Of a stretch of 64,000 bases of DNA, positions 45,900 to 59,680 are shown one piece after another. This stretch comes from Sodiomyces alkalinus F11 (lineage: Eukaryota > Ascomycota > Sordariomycetes > Glomerellales > Plectosphaerellaceae). Every line of letters starts with the position of its first letter. Position 1 is the stretch's first letter. Below the pieces are notes generated by a model, which saw only the letters and a list, made by a program, of their open reading frames with translations, did no database searches and was not told the origin of the DNA. The stretch is from positions 1,686,481 to 1,750,480 of the forward strand of contig NW_021167083.1 of assembly GCF_003711515.1 (NCBI RefSeq). The letters are read 5' to 3'. The position numbers and the translations under genes are program-made.

Positions 45900-47740
45900 T
45901 TATCTGCCTTTCACTTAATAGCGGTATTATAATAACGCTAGCCTCCTTACTCTACTACTTGTGATAGCGGGAGATACTTACTACTATTAGTAGCAGTATC
46001 CTATAAGGCGGCTTTATAGGGGTTATTAAACGATTAGACCTAATCCTCCCGGCTATAGTTACTCGGTCTAAAGGGCACGTTCCTTATCTCGATTAACCTA
46101 TAAAATAGTAGGCTACGAGATATCTCTAGACCACGGCCTTAGTACGCCTAATCCTTCTCCTACTTACTCTGTATATCGGTCCTTACGGTAAAATTAATAA
46201 GGTCCTCTCCCTTATACGCGTAGTAGCTAGTGGCCGAGCTAATCTTAATAGGGGCGAGCTACGGCTACTTCTTTAGCTTAGTCTTCTTCTAATTAGGGGA
46301 ACCGGTAGGGGCTTAGGCTTTAAGAGACTTAGGCGGTATCTTAATAGGAGAAGGTTCGGTAGCTAGGGGCGTGTTTTCCTTAATGGCCTTCTTATGCCTA
46401 GGGGTGGTAAGCTTAAAGTTACCTAGCTCTAGGAACGCGCCGCTATTATTATTATTAAACGCCGGGACTTTAGTTAGTCCCTGATTAGGGGAAGGGGACC
46501 TCTGCTTTATCGTTTAAGGGGTCTTAGGCGCCTTAGGCGTCTTCGGCGTCTTTAGCGTCTTCGACCCTTTAGGCGGGTTAACGGGCGTCCAGTTCTTATT
46601 AATAGGCTTAAAACCCGTTATCTTAGGCGGATTATAGAGAGGGGTCGTGATAGGAGCGGTAATAGGGGCGGAGATAAGAGCTGGATTAGGGGTTAGAGTA
46701 GGCTACTTAAAAGCTAACTTAGACTAATAGCCGAAGCCGAAGAGTTCGCTTATATAGCTTAACTAACTATACCGGATATACTATGTATAACTGGCGTTAT
46801 CGGTGGTATAATAGCGTTTATTCTGTAGTCGATATAGCCTGGAGGATACAGGAAATAAATAACCTTCTTACATAATAGACCGAATCTATTTACTGATACA
46901 TAGACTACACGAGTGCGTATCTTTCTGCTAAGGACTAAAGATAATATAGAACTTCCTGGTTAAGCTGTCTATAGCCTCCTCGGGCGCCTTGATATACCGT
47001 AGCTAACTTATAACTCCTCGGAAGCTTTTTAGTAGGCGCTTCTCGACCCCGCCGTCGAGCTATATACTATCGTATATATATATTACCTAAGTCTCTTAAT
47101 CTAACATTAGGCTAATAAAGTGGTTACCCCTAACGTGATATATAAAGGGAATTAGTCTGCTCGTTAAAATACGGAAAAGATCCCTATCGCTAATATTTAG
47201 GTGGTTATATTTCCGCTTCTTCGCGTCGTATCCCTATAAGTCGACGTTATTAATCTAAACCTTAGGCCTAGAATTCCTAATCTGCCTAGTGGTTATTACC
47301 CTGATTAGGTCTTCTAGGGTAGACTTTTCTAACTATTTATTCTTAGAGACGTCGTTATACACTCTCTGCGTAGCTAGTAAGGCTATACGGGCAGAGATAA
47401 TACTATCCCCACGGACCTTTACTATTAGAGTTAACTAGGTTACTTTATCTATAGCTTCCTCCTCTAAGTACTCTCCTTCTATACTTCCTAAAAGCCGTTA
47501 AATAGCCTATTAGTTAACCTCGTTACCTATAATAAACCTAAAAATAAGAGGGTTATTATTAGATACGTCGAATAAATAGTAGTGGAGGCCGGTTAAGGGA
47601 AAAGCCTATCTGCTCTTCTTAGTAATATATTCTACGCGGCTCCTAGTATAAGATTTAACGACTACGCGTGCCTTAGAGTGAATATACCGCTTAAGTAAGT
47701 CTCCTACCGGAGTAGTGGCTTAGTAGTTAGTTATATCGTG
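45900..47740 (-). pseudogene. Unidentified minus-strand coding relic between pol and 3' LTR
   Basis: A long minus-strand frame interrupted almost only by TAG/TAA reads like real protein (for example RYIHSKARVVVKSYTRSRVE near 47690, then FDVSNNNPLIFRFIIGNEVN and AIDKVTQLTLIVKVRGDSII). It lies in pol orientation but about 3.5 kb beyond the integrase. I do not recognise the family. It could be an extra retroelement ORF, a captured gene or part of a nested element. Borders are approximate. Confidence 0.5.
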
Positions 47741-48779
47741 CGAGGTATTAGAGGGGGGGGGGGTAAGGGAAAAAGGAATACTAAGGGGAAATAAGACCTA
47801 ATATAAGTATAAACTATGGCAGGTTAGCCTAATTAAGTCTAGAGGTGTTGAGGGAAGTTGAAAAAGAAAAGGAAAAAGTCGTTACTCGTGAAATAAAGGT
47901 TAGTGGTTACAGGTGATATCCGAGGGTAAAGGACTAGTCGAAAACTGAAGAGTGGAAGAGGGGAAAAGAGATCCTTAGAGCTCGAGGTCGAGGGATATTT
48001 ATCCTCCTCTAATAAGCTTAAAAGTGCTTTCTTCCGTGATAGTCTTTACCTTAAGGGTTCCTTTATAGCAGGCGTTACTACTTAGCTACTACCTATAAAG
48101 GAGTCTTTTCGGTTAGTTAAAGGAGGCGTGCCTTAGTCACTACGATAGTGACTTCTTTAACCCGGCGGGAAGGTTCCTAATTAGGAAAAAGACATTAAAA
48201 TCCGGGCTCTAATTAGTCGAAAAATTAGATAAAATAACTCCTGCGTTATTTAGTTATAGGTATAGCCGTGACTTAGGAATAAGGGATCCAAAAGGGGAAA
48301 TAATGAATTACTCCTCCCTTAGACCGTAGTAGGTAAAGGCCTCTTTATAACTGCTTTAACTAAATAGCCGTCTTTATAATTTATAGCAGTAACGAGGCTT
48401 ATAGCCTCCTTTAATTGCTTAATCCCTCGAGTATAAAAGGCGAGCTTTTTAGCGGTATGCCTCCTTTTCTTCTTCCTTTTTCCACCGTAATATTAAGGTA
48501 GATACGAATATAACCGCTATTTACACTTATAATAACTAATAATAGTAATAATAGCGATTAAATAGCTAATTAGTATACTTAACGAGACCGAATCATACGA
48601 AAGAAAGAAGGTAGTCGGCCGTTAGTAATCTATTAAACCGACTCCCTGGTTGTAGCCCGCTGCTCGTCTACCCCTTAAAACCCGTAAGGAGTACTCCTTT
48701 AGAGTAACCCTAGTCGATATAGTGGTAGGTTTTTATCGATTATATATATAGGTTACCCTAATCGGATTATAAAGAGGCT

Positions 48780-49760
48780 AATGACCTATAGGTGAACTCC
48801 TATCTTAGCTAGTATAAAGTGGCTAGTAAGGGTGGCTTATTATACGTTAAGTTGGATTTTCTGTAGTCGCTAATTCCTGGTGAAAGTAAGGCGGCTATTA
48901 TTAGGCGGGTCTAGGATACTCTCCTTAACCTTAGGGATTTTAAAGTTAGTCTGTTTATACAGATAAAGGCTAATAACGGTTCTCCTCTTTTCGGTTATTA
49001 AGTCTTCGTGGCGAAGGATATAGCTAGTCCTTAGACAGAGTATCTTATAAAAATCGTCTCGCGGCCCTATACTATTAGGGCGCTTCTAATCTAAGTATAC
49101 GGCACTATTAATAAGGTTCCTTACTAGTACTACGAGGAGTATTAGATAGCTATAACTAATCGGGTTAATAATAAGATGCTATACCCCTTTTTCGAGTATA
49201 TATCGATTTAGGAGAGCGAAGAGTTCCCTAACTACGCTAACTGCTAATTTCACGAGTCCGATTATACGTATCGTAACGATGCCCTTCGAAGATAGTTTTA
49301 ATAGGGTAATTAAGAGGTCTTTTAGCTAGACGATAAGTATCCCGGTATTAGCTACCCTAATCCTTCCCCTAAGTAGAGTATAGTACTGCCTTAGTCGATT
49401 TATAACGATAGTCACCGACATTTATAGTCCCCTAGGCGTGGCGTTTATATTATTAATATAAAGGCTATTTATTAATAGGTGGCCTATTAGTAACGCGATA
49501 CTTCGGGAGGTTAAGACCTCCTAGCTCGAGATAGTATTCCGGCTATAGTTCTAGTTCTAATATATCGGTATTAGACTAAACTAGATAGCCACTACTAGAG
49601 AGTTAAGGATAGTGCTTAGTATTAGAAGGGGGAGACTATTAAATAGTATCGGATCTCTCTTCCCGTAGGGGCTTATATCTAGCGTAGGGAAATCGAGGTA
49701 TACGTCCCTAAGTATAAGGACTATAAGGAAGGACCGGTTTAGGAGTAAAAGAAGGGAGGG
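48780..49760 (+). pseudogene. Unidentified + strand coding relic inside the gypsy element
   Basis: On the strand opposite to pol, a frame of about 300 codons is broken only by TAG/TAA. It contains YLIKIVSRPYTIRALL, then NKMLYPFFEYISI, ESDYTYRNDALRR and LDDKYPGISYPNPSPK. The product looks soluble and charged, with no motif I know. The opposite orientation suggests a nested insertion or an antisense ORF. Degraded coding-like sequence continues to about 50900. Confidence 0.5.
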
Positions 49761-51849
49761 AATAGGTGTCTTTTACGGTAATTAAGGGAATAAAGGCGTA
49801 GTTATAACTAAATAAAGTAGTCGGGGCTGGATTAGTTAGTGGGTAGTGAAATATAACGAAATAAGCTTCCGGGCCTAAGTCGCCCGCGTAGTTAGGGGAA
49901 GTAAGAACCGTTATATGGGAAAGCAGGGTAGGGTAGTAAGATTAGGGGAAAATAGGTATAAAAGGAGGTCTTCTTCGTGGCTTATTTTCTTTTCTTTTCC
50001 TTCTCTTTATAGTAATCCGTTTTTTACTCTATAGGAGTAGACTCCACGGGCCTATCTACCGATAAAGCCCTTATAAGAAGAATAAGATTTATAGGTAACG
50101 GCCGGCAGTCGCTTAATCAGGCTAATAAAGCTAGGGAATCCCCGGATTTTCCGGTTTTTATTATTATTATCGCTATCGTCGTCGTAATATTATATTTTTC
50201 TTTTTTAGGGGTTTTTCTAGCGGGGCTCTTAACGCTGTTAACTTAGTATCTTAAACCTACTCTTCTAGTGATAGGTATAGTATTCGTCCTCTCTTTCCGG
50301 ACAAGGAACTTACGTATAGTAGGTTTTAAGGGTAATATATATAGGCGTAGTTAGGGGAATAGGGGTATAATATTAGTAATAGGGAGAGCGATTAGTAATA
50401 GAGATTAGGAAAAGAAGCTTTAAGTAGTAGAAAGGAGAGGGCTCTTATACTTTTAAAATCAGGCTATTAAGATTAACGCAATAACTTAATAAGTTACTAG
50501 TACTAGTGTTACTAAAGGAGGGATTTACAGTTTACGGCTTATAGCCTTTAATAGCATTTCTCTCGATTATATTATACCCTTAGTAACTGTCCCTATACTA
50601 GTTATTACCGACTATAATTCCCTTCCGTAGAATAGGTAGCTTATAGTACACTAGATGTAATTTAGCTTAGGCCCGATAAATTATACGGTGCTTAGGGGAA
50701 TAGAAGTAAAGAATTCAAGATTATAATAAAAGAAACCTAGACTTATTATAGAAAAGAGAGTATATAGTAGTATATCTCTATAAAGTCTATATAGTTAGGC
50801 TTACTTATAAATATAATAAACGATATATATAGGAAAAAAGTCTTCTAATCGGGGAAATAAGTCTAGATAGGTTTATAGTGCTTCTAATTAGGGTAATACA
50901 GGTAAAAGTTTTAAAAAGAAACGGACTAGGGTTATAGTTAGGAAGATCATTTATAGGTTTACGCCCTTTATACTAGCGTATATCGCGACTCTGGGTGGAT
51001 AAAAGACTTAGCTTTATTTACCCTCGGCTCTAAGACTGCACGCTAGCCTCCTAGCGAGTATAGGCTTTAAAAATAAAGGAAATTAGGGAAAATAATACTA
51101 AGGAATAAAATATAGCTTACTAGTATAATCCTCGTACTTACTCGGGTTAAAATCTAGGCGCTATAGAATCTATACCTCGACGGTACTAGACTCCCTTACC
51201 TTTTTTAACTCTTCTTCTAGCTTTTTCTAATACTCCCCTAATAACTCTCTTAGTCTCTTAGAGCGGCGTAAAATATCGTTAATAGTATAATCAGGGGAAC
51301 TAACGTTATCCTCGGCCCTAGTATCTTTTTTAGGGTCCTCGCAAGGTAAAAGGGGTGCTTCGGTAACTTTTTCGGTGATAAGCGCTCCTCGGGCAGGGTA
51401 TATAATCTTAAGCTCTTCGCTATAGTCCCGTTCAAGTATAGTCTAGTCCTTAGGCTCTTAGTGCCTATTATCGTTTTTAATAAACTTCTTTAGGCGGTTA
51501 GCGGTAAAAGTAATCCCTTTTAATTCTTCCCTAGTAAGAGTCTCGAGGATAAAGGACTTATTATCGTGATTAGCCTTCCGGATATAATATTAGGCGTTCT
51601 AGCGGTAGTCGAGCTTAGCCTTACGGCTTATATTGATAGCTTTCTTAGTATTATAAACTAGTATAAGATTCTTAACTTATAGCCTTTACTTATAGAGTAC
51701 CCGGGCACGGCTAGCATTAATATAGACTATCCGTCGCCCTTATTATTTAGTAATTATAGTAATAATAGCTTATTAGTTAGTATTAAGCTAGGTAAAAGCC
51801 CTTAACCGAAGTATTATCTTATCCTTAGGGGTTTTAACGCGGCCTTAGT

Positions 51850-54300
51850 CTAGTACTCTCTAGGTTAGGCAAGTCGTCTTAATCGGGGTAATAGCCTCGT
51901 GGCCGTGTAGAAGGAAGAAAGGGGTACGGTTAGTGGAAGCCTTTACCGTTATACGGTTAGCGAAGAGGATTATTAGGAGGATCTCGTAAAGGGCTTTAGG
52001 GTAAAGCTTCGACTAAATAGATAGAGCGTGGGTAATAGTCTTACACCTAACCTCGTTAAGGCTATTAGCGCGGGGGTAATAGGCTAAGGCGAGCTTTCGA
52101 GTAGTCTTATAGCGATGGTTTAGCTCGATTATATAACCCTTATTCTCTAGACCTTTATCTATCAGGAGGATTATATAAAGCCTATACTTATAGATTATAT
52201 CTTCCTATAGAAATACGGTAATAGCCTTAGACGTGTTCTTCTTTAGTAGTCGGGCCTTAACCTAACCTATAAATATATAGCGGGCCTTTATAAGATACTA
52301 CCCCTAAAGATATTAAACGTCTAGGCTAACCTAGGTAAAAGGGAGGGCGGTTTCGGGTAGGCTTATTATAATTAGGGGGTCTTCCTAGAAACGGCTATAA
52401 CAGGCCTGATATTTAGAATAGGACTCGATAAACCTCTAAACGCTTTTATAGATACTATCCTAGAAGTAGTTAACGGCGAGGCGATAGTAAGTGCCCTGCC
52501 TTCCTCGGTGTCCGGATTTATCGTAGGCTTTCCTAATTAGATTAACCTGGGTATTCATATCGTTAATCTAGCGTTTAGGGGTCGAATCGGCTTTAGTTAC
52601 TCGGGTCTATAGTAGTCTATCCTTAAAGAATACGCGGATGGCTTTATCTTTAAATCTATAGGCTTCCCTGGGATTTATTCCTTTAAGCACGCGAAAGGTT
52701 ATTAAAAAGGTAGCTACTTATCGGGAAAACTAACTCTAGGTAAGGTCCTTATTAAGGATATCGTTAGCTAAGGCAGGGTTATCGAACTACTTCTTAGCTT
52801 CCGTAAGGAGGATTCTATTATCCACGAAGTCGTTTAGGTCTCCTTCGGTATCGTTATTAGCCTAATTAAAGGGTATTCTGGGTATCCGCGAGAGTCTATC
52901 GGCTATAGTATTCTTAGATTCTTTAATATACTTAACGTCGAAGTCGAAGAGCCGGATCTAGGCGAGCTATCGGGTAATTAGGGTATTAGGGAGGTTAGTA
53001 GTAGATCCTGTTAATTAGGATAAAAGGGCTTAGGTATTAGTCTTAAGTATAAAGTGAACCCTATAAAGGTAGTTACGTAGGCGCTAAAGGGTTTTTAGGA
53101 CTCCCCTTAGCTCTAGCTTACTAGTATTATAGACCCTCTCTACAGGAGACTAAGGGGCGCTTTTATATCATACTATAGCTCTTTTATCCTTAACGTACTA
53201 TCCGAGGATTCTACCCTATTTATCCGTGCTAGCGTTAACGATAACGTAGATAACTCCTACGCCTTCACCGTACTGCATAGTAATTAGGATAGGGACAGTA
53301 GTAAGGGCTTTCTTAAGGGCGTTTATAGCGTGTTATTAAGGCTCCTCCTACTTAAAGGTAGTATTCTTCCGTAGTAGGTCGGTTAGGGGTCTAGCGATAA
53401 TAGCCAACTTATAAATCCAGACTTAGTAAAAGGTAGTAAGACTAAGGAACGAATAAATATTAAAGACTATACTATACCTTTCCCACTCTTAGACCTTCGT
53501 AATCTTAGCCTATTTAGGGGAATAACTATTAGTACCGTAGATATAGCCTATAATAGTGGCTACTTTCTAATACTACTAGCTTTTAATACCTACGATAATA
53601 CTTTAGCTAGCTTTACGTTAAGAAGTATTTTATCGATATTAGCGATATACTTAGCTATAAAACGGTGAATTCCTGGTCTAATTAGGGTATTCTTATAGGT
53701 GGTTATCGGTCCTTTTACTATAATATCGTTAATAAAGGGTCTATAGCACTAGGGAATAAGGTCGTAAAGAATACGGGTTATAATACGTATAAACTAGGCT
53801 ACTAAGTTAATAGCCCCTTAGGGAAGGGTATATATCCTAAAGAGTCTAATAATAGTCGTAAAGGTGGTTATATCTCGAGACTCCTTATTAAGGGTGACCT
53901 AATCGTAGCCGGAAAAGAGGTCTAAGAGTGATATAAGCTTATATGTAGCGAAATCCTCGGAGAACTCGTCGGCCTTAGGCGGTATAAAGGTATCTTAAAG
54001 GGTTATTACGTTAATCTTAGTAGCCGAGTTAATATACCATATATTACCGTTCTTTTTTTTAACTAGGAACTAAGGGTTATAATAGGCTACGTGGCTCTCC
54101 TCGATTATACCTTTTTTAAGGCGGTCCTTTATTATCTACACGACTATAGACTCTAGAGCCTTAGGAATAGGGATCCCCTTTACCTATCACGCCTTATAAG
54201 GAACCGCCCGAATCTTCTATAGAGGGGCTATTTATTTATCGAGGCGGCCACACTTAGTCTAATCCCACGTAATAGCTACTTCGCGGTTTAGGAGGACTTT
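51850..54300 (-). pseudogene. pol relic of the 14.3-kb gypsy: RT, RNase H, integrase
   Basis: Minus strand. The RT spans about 54060-53560 (ISLLDLFSGYDQVTLNKESR, then FINDIIVKGPITTY, where the first Asp of the catalytic pair has become Asn). RNase H lies around 53400-52900. The integrase runs from about 52720 to 51850 (SGHRGRQGTYYRLAVNYF zinc-binding part, then core with YYPRANSLNE). Stops are TAG/TAA. A 61-codon open stretch at 51250-51435 further downstream is not a gene. Confidence 0.85.
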
Positions 54301-55479
54301 TATTAGGAGCTCCTTTTCCTTGGGGTTAAGTGGTCGATGGTCTTTAGGATAGCGTCGAGTCTTTCGAGTATAAGGCGCGAACGGGGTATGATTTTAGAAA
54401 ACTTTAGTATGATTAGGCTAATAAACCGCTTATCTTCCGGCTCCTAGTCTTCCTCTTTAATTTCTATAAGGATATTCTTCTTCTAATAGGGGTCTTTATC
54501 GGGGACACTTCTATTAGACGGAATATCGCTAAGAGGGTAAACCTTAAGAGCCTTAGGCTTTTATATAGTAAAGACGCCTTCGGGATTAGGGGGATAGTAT
54601 ACTTCTTTAATAAGATCCTAGGACTTCCTCCTCTTAGGCTACTATAGCCTCCTTATCGTAACCGCGGCTATACTAGTACTACTATCCTCCTCTTTCTTTA
54701 AGGCCTTAAGCGCTCTTATCTAGGAATTATCCTATATTATCCGGTCCTTTCGAAAATATAAGACTAAAAGACTATTAGGGTAATTAGGCTAATAGTGGTA
54801 TAGAAAAGTCGAAAACGATAAGTCGTTAGTTAGTATGAATTAGTTATTATTATATAGTCGTAGTTATTATATAGGGAGCCTCCGCGATATACCTTTTATA
54901 TCCTCGGCCCTGATTTCGTAGTATCGCCCTTAAGGCTATATAAATTCTCTTCGTTAAGGGCTTTACCTCCTCCGTAAATAGGAAGGCTATTAAAGTAGTA
55001 GCTTCCTTATTATCTAAATAAAAGAAAATATTATCGTCGCTCTTCTTCTCCTCCTCCTTCTTCTTCGCTTTCTCCTCCCTCGCCCCCTAATCGGGCGAAC
55101 CGCTAATCCTAGTATTACTTAATATTAAGGCAGCGGCCCCGGACTAACTATAAAGGACGCCGTCTTCCCCTTACTATCCGATACTTAAACTAATTAAATC
55201 CTCCTTTTCTCGACGTTTCTCCTCCTCTTTAAACTTAGGCTAGCTTTATCTATAACGGCGGTCGTCGACTTATTCCCTGCTAGCGATAGGGATATTAATA
55301 CGGGTATCCCCGTAGGTAAAGTCTATATCGATCTATCCGTCCTTATAGGTAGAAAAGGCGTGACTATCGAGTAAGAATAATAGGCTAAGAAGTATCTTAG
55401 GCCTTATTCCCTCGACTACCACGAAATAGACCTTTTTATACTAGTCCCCGACTTAGAGGTACTCCTTTAGATATCCTAT

Positions 55480-55640
55480 ATAGTTTACCCTATCTACGTT
55501 ATTAATTCCCTTAATCGCGATATTACTTTTCCCGATACGGCTCCGTAATCCTAGCTTTTCTATAAGGTCTAGCCGGATAATATTAAAGACGGCTCCTATA
55601 TTAATAACTACGTAAAACCGATTCTCTATAGGGTAGGCCT
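55480..55640 (-). pseudogene. Aspartic protease relic of the 14.3-kb gypsy
   Basis: Minus strand reads FYVVINIGAVFNIIRLDLIE. The retropepsin site D[TS]GA appears as NIGA: Asp to Asn and Thr to Ile, both transitions in a CpA/TpG context. The region from about 56000 to 59190 is by position gag, without motifs I can name. Confidence 0.75.
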
Positions 55641-58600
55641 CAGCTATTCGCTTAGTTAGGCTAACCCGTATTGTTATATACTTAACGTAAATAGTAGGAG
55701 GCTTTAGTTTATTAATTATCGGGGCGGGCGTGATAGATAGGGTACCGTTAAGCGTAGGGGTAGCGGTCGCGGTATTCGTAAACTATATAGGATATTCGGG
55801 TTCTAGGGATAAGGAGTCTATAAAAAAGGCCTTTTTAGGGGTTAAGCGGTAACTTTATAAGGCTTTACCTAGCTGCCGATCGACTTTAGTATCTCCTTAT
55901 AGTCCGCGAGGATAGCTCTATTAGTAGAGAGGAGGTAAACTATAGGAACCTTAACCTCTATCTCTAAAAGGTGCTTTAGGCTTTTCTCGCGGACTTTCTA
56001 TATAATAGCCTCCTGGTTAAATAAATTAAGGGTATCTTTCTAAGTCGAGGCTCGCGAGGTAGGCCGGGTAGTAATCGAGGTAATAGCGGGTCTAGATATA
56101 GGGGCTATCGAATTAGGGGTTAGACTATCGTCTATATCGGTATCGTTAACTATCTCTATAACCCTTTAGGAGCTTTCCGGAGTCGATAAGGTCTATTAAA
56201 CGGCCTGATTAGGGGAACTAGCTACTTTTAGCGTGGGTTTACTAACTCTACCGCTCCTAGTAGTGCGAAGAGGGTCCTAGGGTTTAGTCGAGGGGGGTCG
56301 CGATATAGATGTAGTATACACTCTAGTAATAATAAAATTAATAGATTTCGTAACCTTAATAACTCTTAAGGCTTAAGTGGCCTAGTTAGCCTAACTACTC
56401 TAACCGGCCTACTACTTCTATGTCTACTTAACTATATACTTAATTATAAGCCTATTAGTCTTATTAGTCTTATAGGGGAGGGTAGCGGGTTAGAAGGTCT
56501 TAATATAAAGGTCTACGAGTTTCTTAAATCGGCTATTAAGCTTAGTAGCTAGCTAGTATAGTATAAGGCATCTATATAGCTAGTACTCATTAACCCGTAG
56601 CTTATTCTCTAGGCAGGTCGCCTAGGTACTATTCTAATCTATAACTAAATACTCGGGGAACTACTACTTAACTAGGTTATAGGCGCTATCATGGATTAGG
56701 ATAGGGTAGTTATCTCTCCGATACCCTTCTTAGCCGTAGTAGTAATAGCGAGCTAGAGGGGGTTATCCGTTATTCTAAGCTCCTCGCTACTATCCTAGGC
56801 GGTTATCGTGTTACTAGGTCGGGCGGTTATCGTTACGTCGGTTATTATTATATTTAGGGCGGGGTCCTCCGTAGTAGATCTCCTCGGTATACTAGGCGTT
56901 ATTAGGCTAGGAAGCGGTACTATTAGCCTGATTAGGGGCGGTAAAGTGTATTAAAGTAGTTATCGTAGGCTAAGAGGCGTGCTTAAGGACGGTATAAAAG
57001 GCGTTCTTTAGGTTAGACTTTATAGTAGGGAGGGCTTAGACCTTTTCCGTGCCTATTTTCTTAGATAGGGCGAGTATTTAGGCAGCGGTGCCCCTAACGC
57101 CTTTAGCTTTATTATAAATAAGGGAAATAGTATATTTCTCGAGGAGGTCGGCGAGCTTATCTGTATCCGATTAAGAGGCTATAGACTCCTAGACTATAGT
57201 AGGCCGCCTTAAGATTATAGGCTAGAAAGCAGTACTATTAGGCTGATTAGACTTAGCTATACCTAGTATAGCGTTTTTATCCACGAGCTTATCCTTTACT
57301 TCCTAGATATCCGTAGACTACTCGCGTAGTATTTCCGAAAGCAGCCTATAGCTCTTAACTATCTTACTTAGGTTAGTGCCTTAAATCTTAAGCTTATTAG
57401 CGATAAATATATAGATATCCCTATGTAAAATAGTAAGAACGATACCGTAGAGCTCGGAATCCTCGATAAAAGTGCCTTAAACCCGCTTGGCCTTAGCCTT
57501 CTAGATAGTAATTTACTATAATAAGTCCCTAATCTAATAAACGCTATTAATCTTATACGTCTTATACTTTATCCGAAGCTAATAAACCTTATAGGAGAAG
57601 TTAAGTTAGTAGTTAGGATCTAGATAAGAGAACTCTTTAACGAGCTTCTTAACCAGATTAGACTAACCGCCCTTATCGGCTTAAACCTCTCTAACTAAGC
57701 GTTTAATAGCGGGACGAATAGCTATATCCGTGTATAGATTAATATAGGTGATCTTATCGGCTTTACTAAGCCGGTTGAGCTTAGTATAGTTATCGTACTA
57801 CTAAAGGAATATAGAGAGGGACTTACCACTAAAGCGGGGAGCTCTAGTAGCGAGGGGATTTAGGGGTACTCTTTTAACGTGGTAGTAGTAGGGGGTAGGG
57901 CTCTAATAACCTCGGTAATAGTGCTCTCTCGGTCATGGCTTATTAGGGCTTATAGTCGCTTAATCAGGTCTTTAGCGGTAGTAGGGGGAGTGTTCGAAGC
58001 GGGCTGGGCAGTAAAGATAGGCTAGGCAGGGGTAGTAATAGGGGTAGTATTAGGGGTAGTTATCAAAATAGTAGTCGGAGCCGCGGTAGATATAGTAGTC
58101 GGCCTAGGAGCGGGCGGAGGTAAAGCCGTAGCCCCGATATCGTGGTTCCCCTAATTAGGGGTAGTAGAAGTAGCAGGCGTAAGAATAGGGGGAATAGCCG
58201 GCGAGGGAGCCTTATTATCGGAGTCGCTAACGACGATAACGGGGTTAGGCTCGTGATACTAAGTCTAAGTATCTATAGTGTTTTAGGTGTAAGTCTAAGG
58301 GGGTAGGCGAATAATAATAATAGGGTTAGGGCGTTTAGGGAAAGGCTCTTCGAACTAATCGTTTAGCGAGAAGATCCTATAGGTGTTCTAGATACTAGCT
58401 AGGTTAGTATATATATTATCTTATCTTAATAAGAGTGATAAAGTCTTTAACGAGAGGGTAGTGGCGGTCCTAGATTTCGCTCCGTGATATTTATCTTCGG
58501 GGTCTAACTTTTCTAACTCACCTTAAAGGAAGAGGCCCCCTATAATTAGGAGATTACCTATTAGTAAAGGGGCTATACTCACGGATATTAATATTAGTAA

Positions 58601-59191
58601 TATTACACGCCAAGTCTTACGAAGAAGTATTATAACTTGCTTGCGGGGTCTATAGAGGTTTTTACTAGACTATCGGGTCCTTTTATAAGGTATCGTTATT
58701 TCGCTCCTACGCTTAGTATTAGCTTTTTATTAGGTCTACTAAGGGTTAATTACCCTAATCCGGGTAAGCTACACTTAGCGGTCTTATCTTTTCTTCGCTA
58801 TCGTGCGAGAGTCTATTTTAATTAGTAATAGGGGTTATAAGCCCCCTATTAAGTCTATTCTATATCCGGAATCTAACTCTATCGCGATCTAATCGGTTTC
58901 TTCTATTCCTATAGTTACTACTTCCGCGGCGGCGGGTCTTATAATTAAAAGTTCTAAAGGTGCTTTTAATCTCATCTATATAGTCGTTTCTTTTTCTAAA
59001 TCTATTAGGGTAAATCTCCCCTCGGTCTTAAAATGTTAAATCCGTCCTCGGTCGTTATCTTTATATCTTTAGGGGTCGTTAACTAATAGTCCGTTTAGGA
59101 GGGCCGGAACCTCCCTTAAGCGCCTCTATTACTCTAATTAGGGTTAGAATACTTTAGGGACGCCGAATAAATCCGCCTCCGAGTACTATAT

Positions 59192-59549
59192 TATAACTGG
59201 ATAAAGACGTAGTGGCACTAGATTATTAACATAAAGATTAGATAAAGAGGTTAGTCTAGTAAAACCACGATATATAACTAAAATATAACTAATACCACTA
59301 TAACCTTTAGCGAAGAAGTAGATCGGTAGTCACTATTCTGATCAGGGTAACGTAAGTTGAACTGGAAAGATACCTTAAATATAGAATAAGTAATTGCAAA
59401 AGAGGATGATTATTGTATGATAGTCCCTTGATGGGGATGTCTGGCGCCTGTTCTTAATATATATGTGGGAGGTGGATCCCGTAGCCTTGAAAAGGGGGTC
59501 ACGTGACCGACTATTAGAACCACTCCAACACCGTATCTGCGCGGTTATA
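59192..59549 (-). repeat. 5' LTR of the 14.3-kb gypsy element
   Basis: 358-bp partner of 45218-45575. Followed directly by the ctac target duplication. Confidence 0.92.
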
Positions 59550-59553
59550 CTAC

Positions 59554-59680
59554 TACCACGGGGCAGAGCTAGGTATATATAGAGGATAATAGTAATTAGG
59601 TGGCTAGGCGGGAGCCTACCCCTCTAGACGATAAGTTAGTAGGGATTAAGGACGCCCTGAAGGGGCCGTGATAGTATATA
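59554..59680 (+). pseudogene. ORF relic of the older element, 3' part
   Basis: Continues the frame of 44580-45217 after removal of the gypsy insertion (ending near REPTPLDDKLVGIKDALKGP and a stop). The + strand then has two T-runs, the second of 18 T at 59733-59750. Confidence 0.55.

Larger units (their letters stand above)
45218..59549 (-). mobile_element. 14.3-kb RIP-inactivated Ty3/gypsy element
   Basis: Two 358-bp LTRs, 45218-45575 and 59192-59549, have the same length and differ by transitions. They start tgtaactgg/tataactgg and end gcggttata. The 4 bases ctac occur directly before the left LTR (45214-45217) and directly after the right LTR (59550-59553). Pol lies on the minus strand (protease, RT, RNase H, integrase from high to low coordinate), so 59192-59549 is the 5' LTR. 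No chromodomain was found. The ~5.4 kb between pol and the 3' LTR is far longer than usual and contains extra coding relics. All frames are riddled with TAG/TAA. Confidence 0.92.

Noticed and set aside
58637..58825. A 62-codon + strand frame
   Set aside because: Inside RIP-mutated gypsy sequence, antisense to the element, and no longer than chance.
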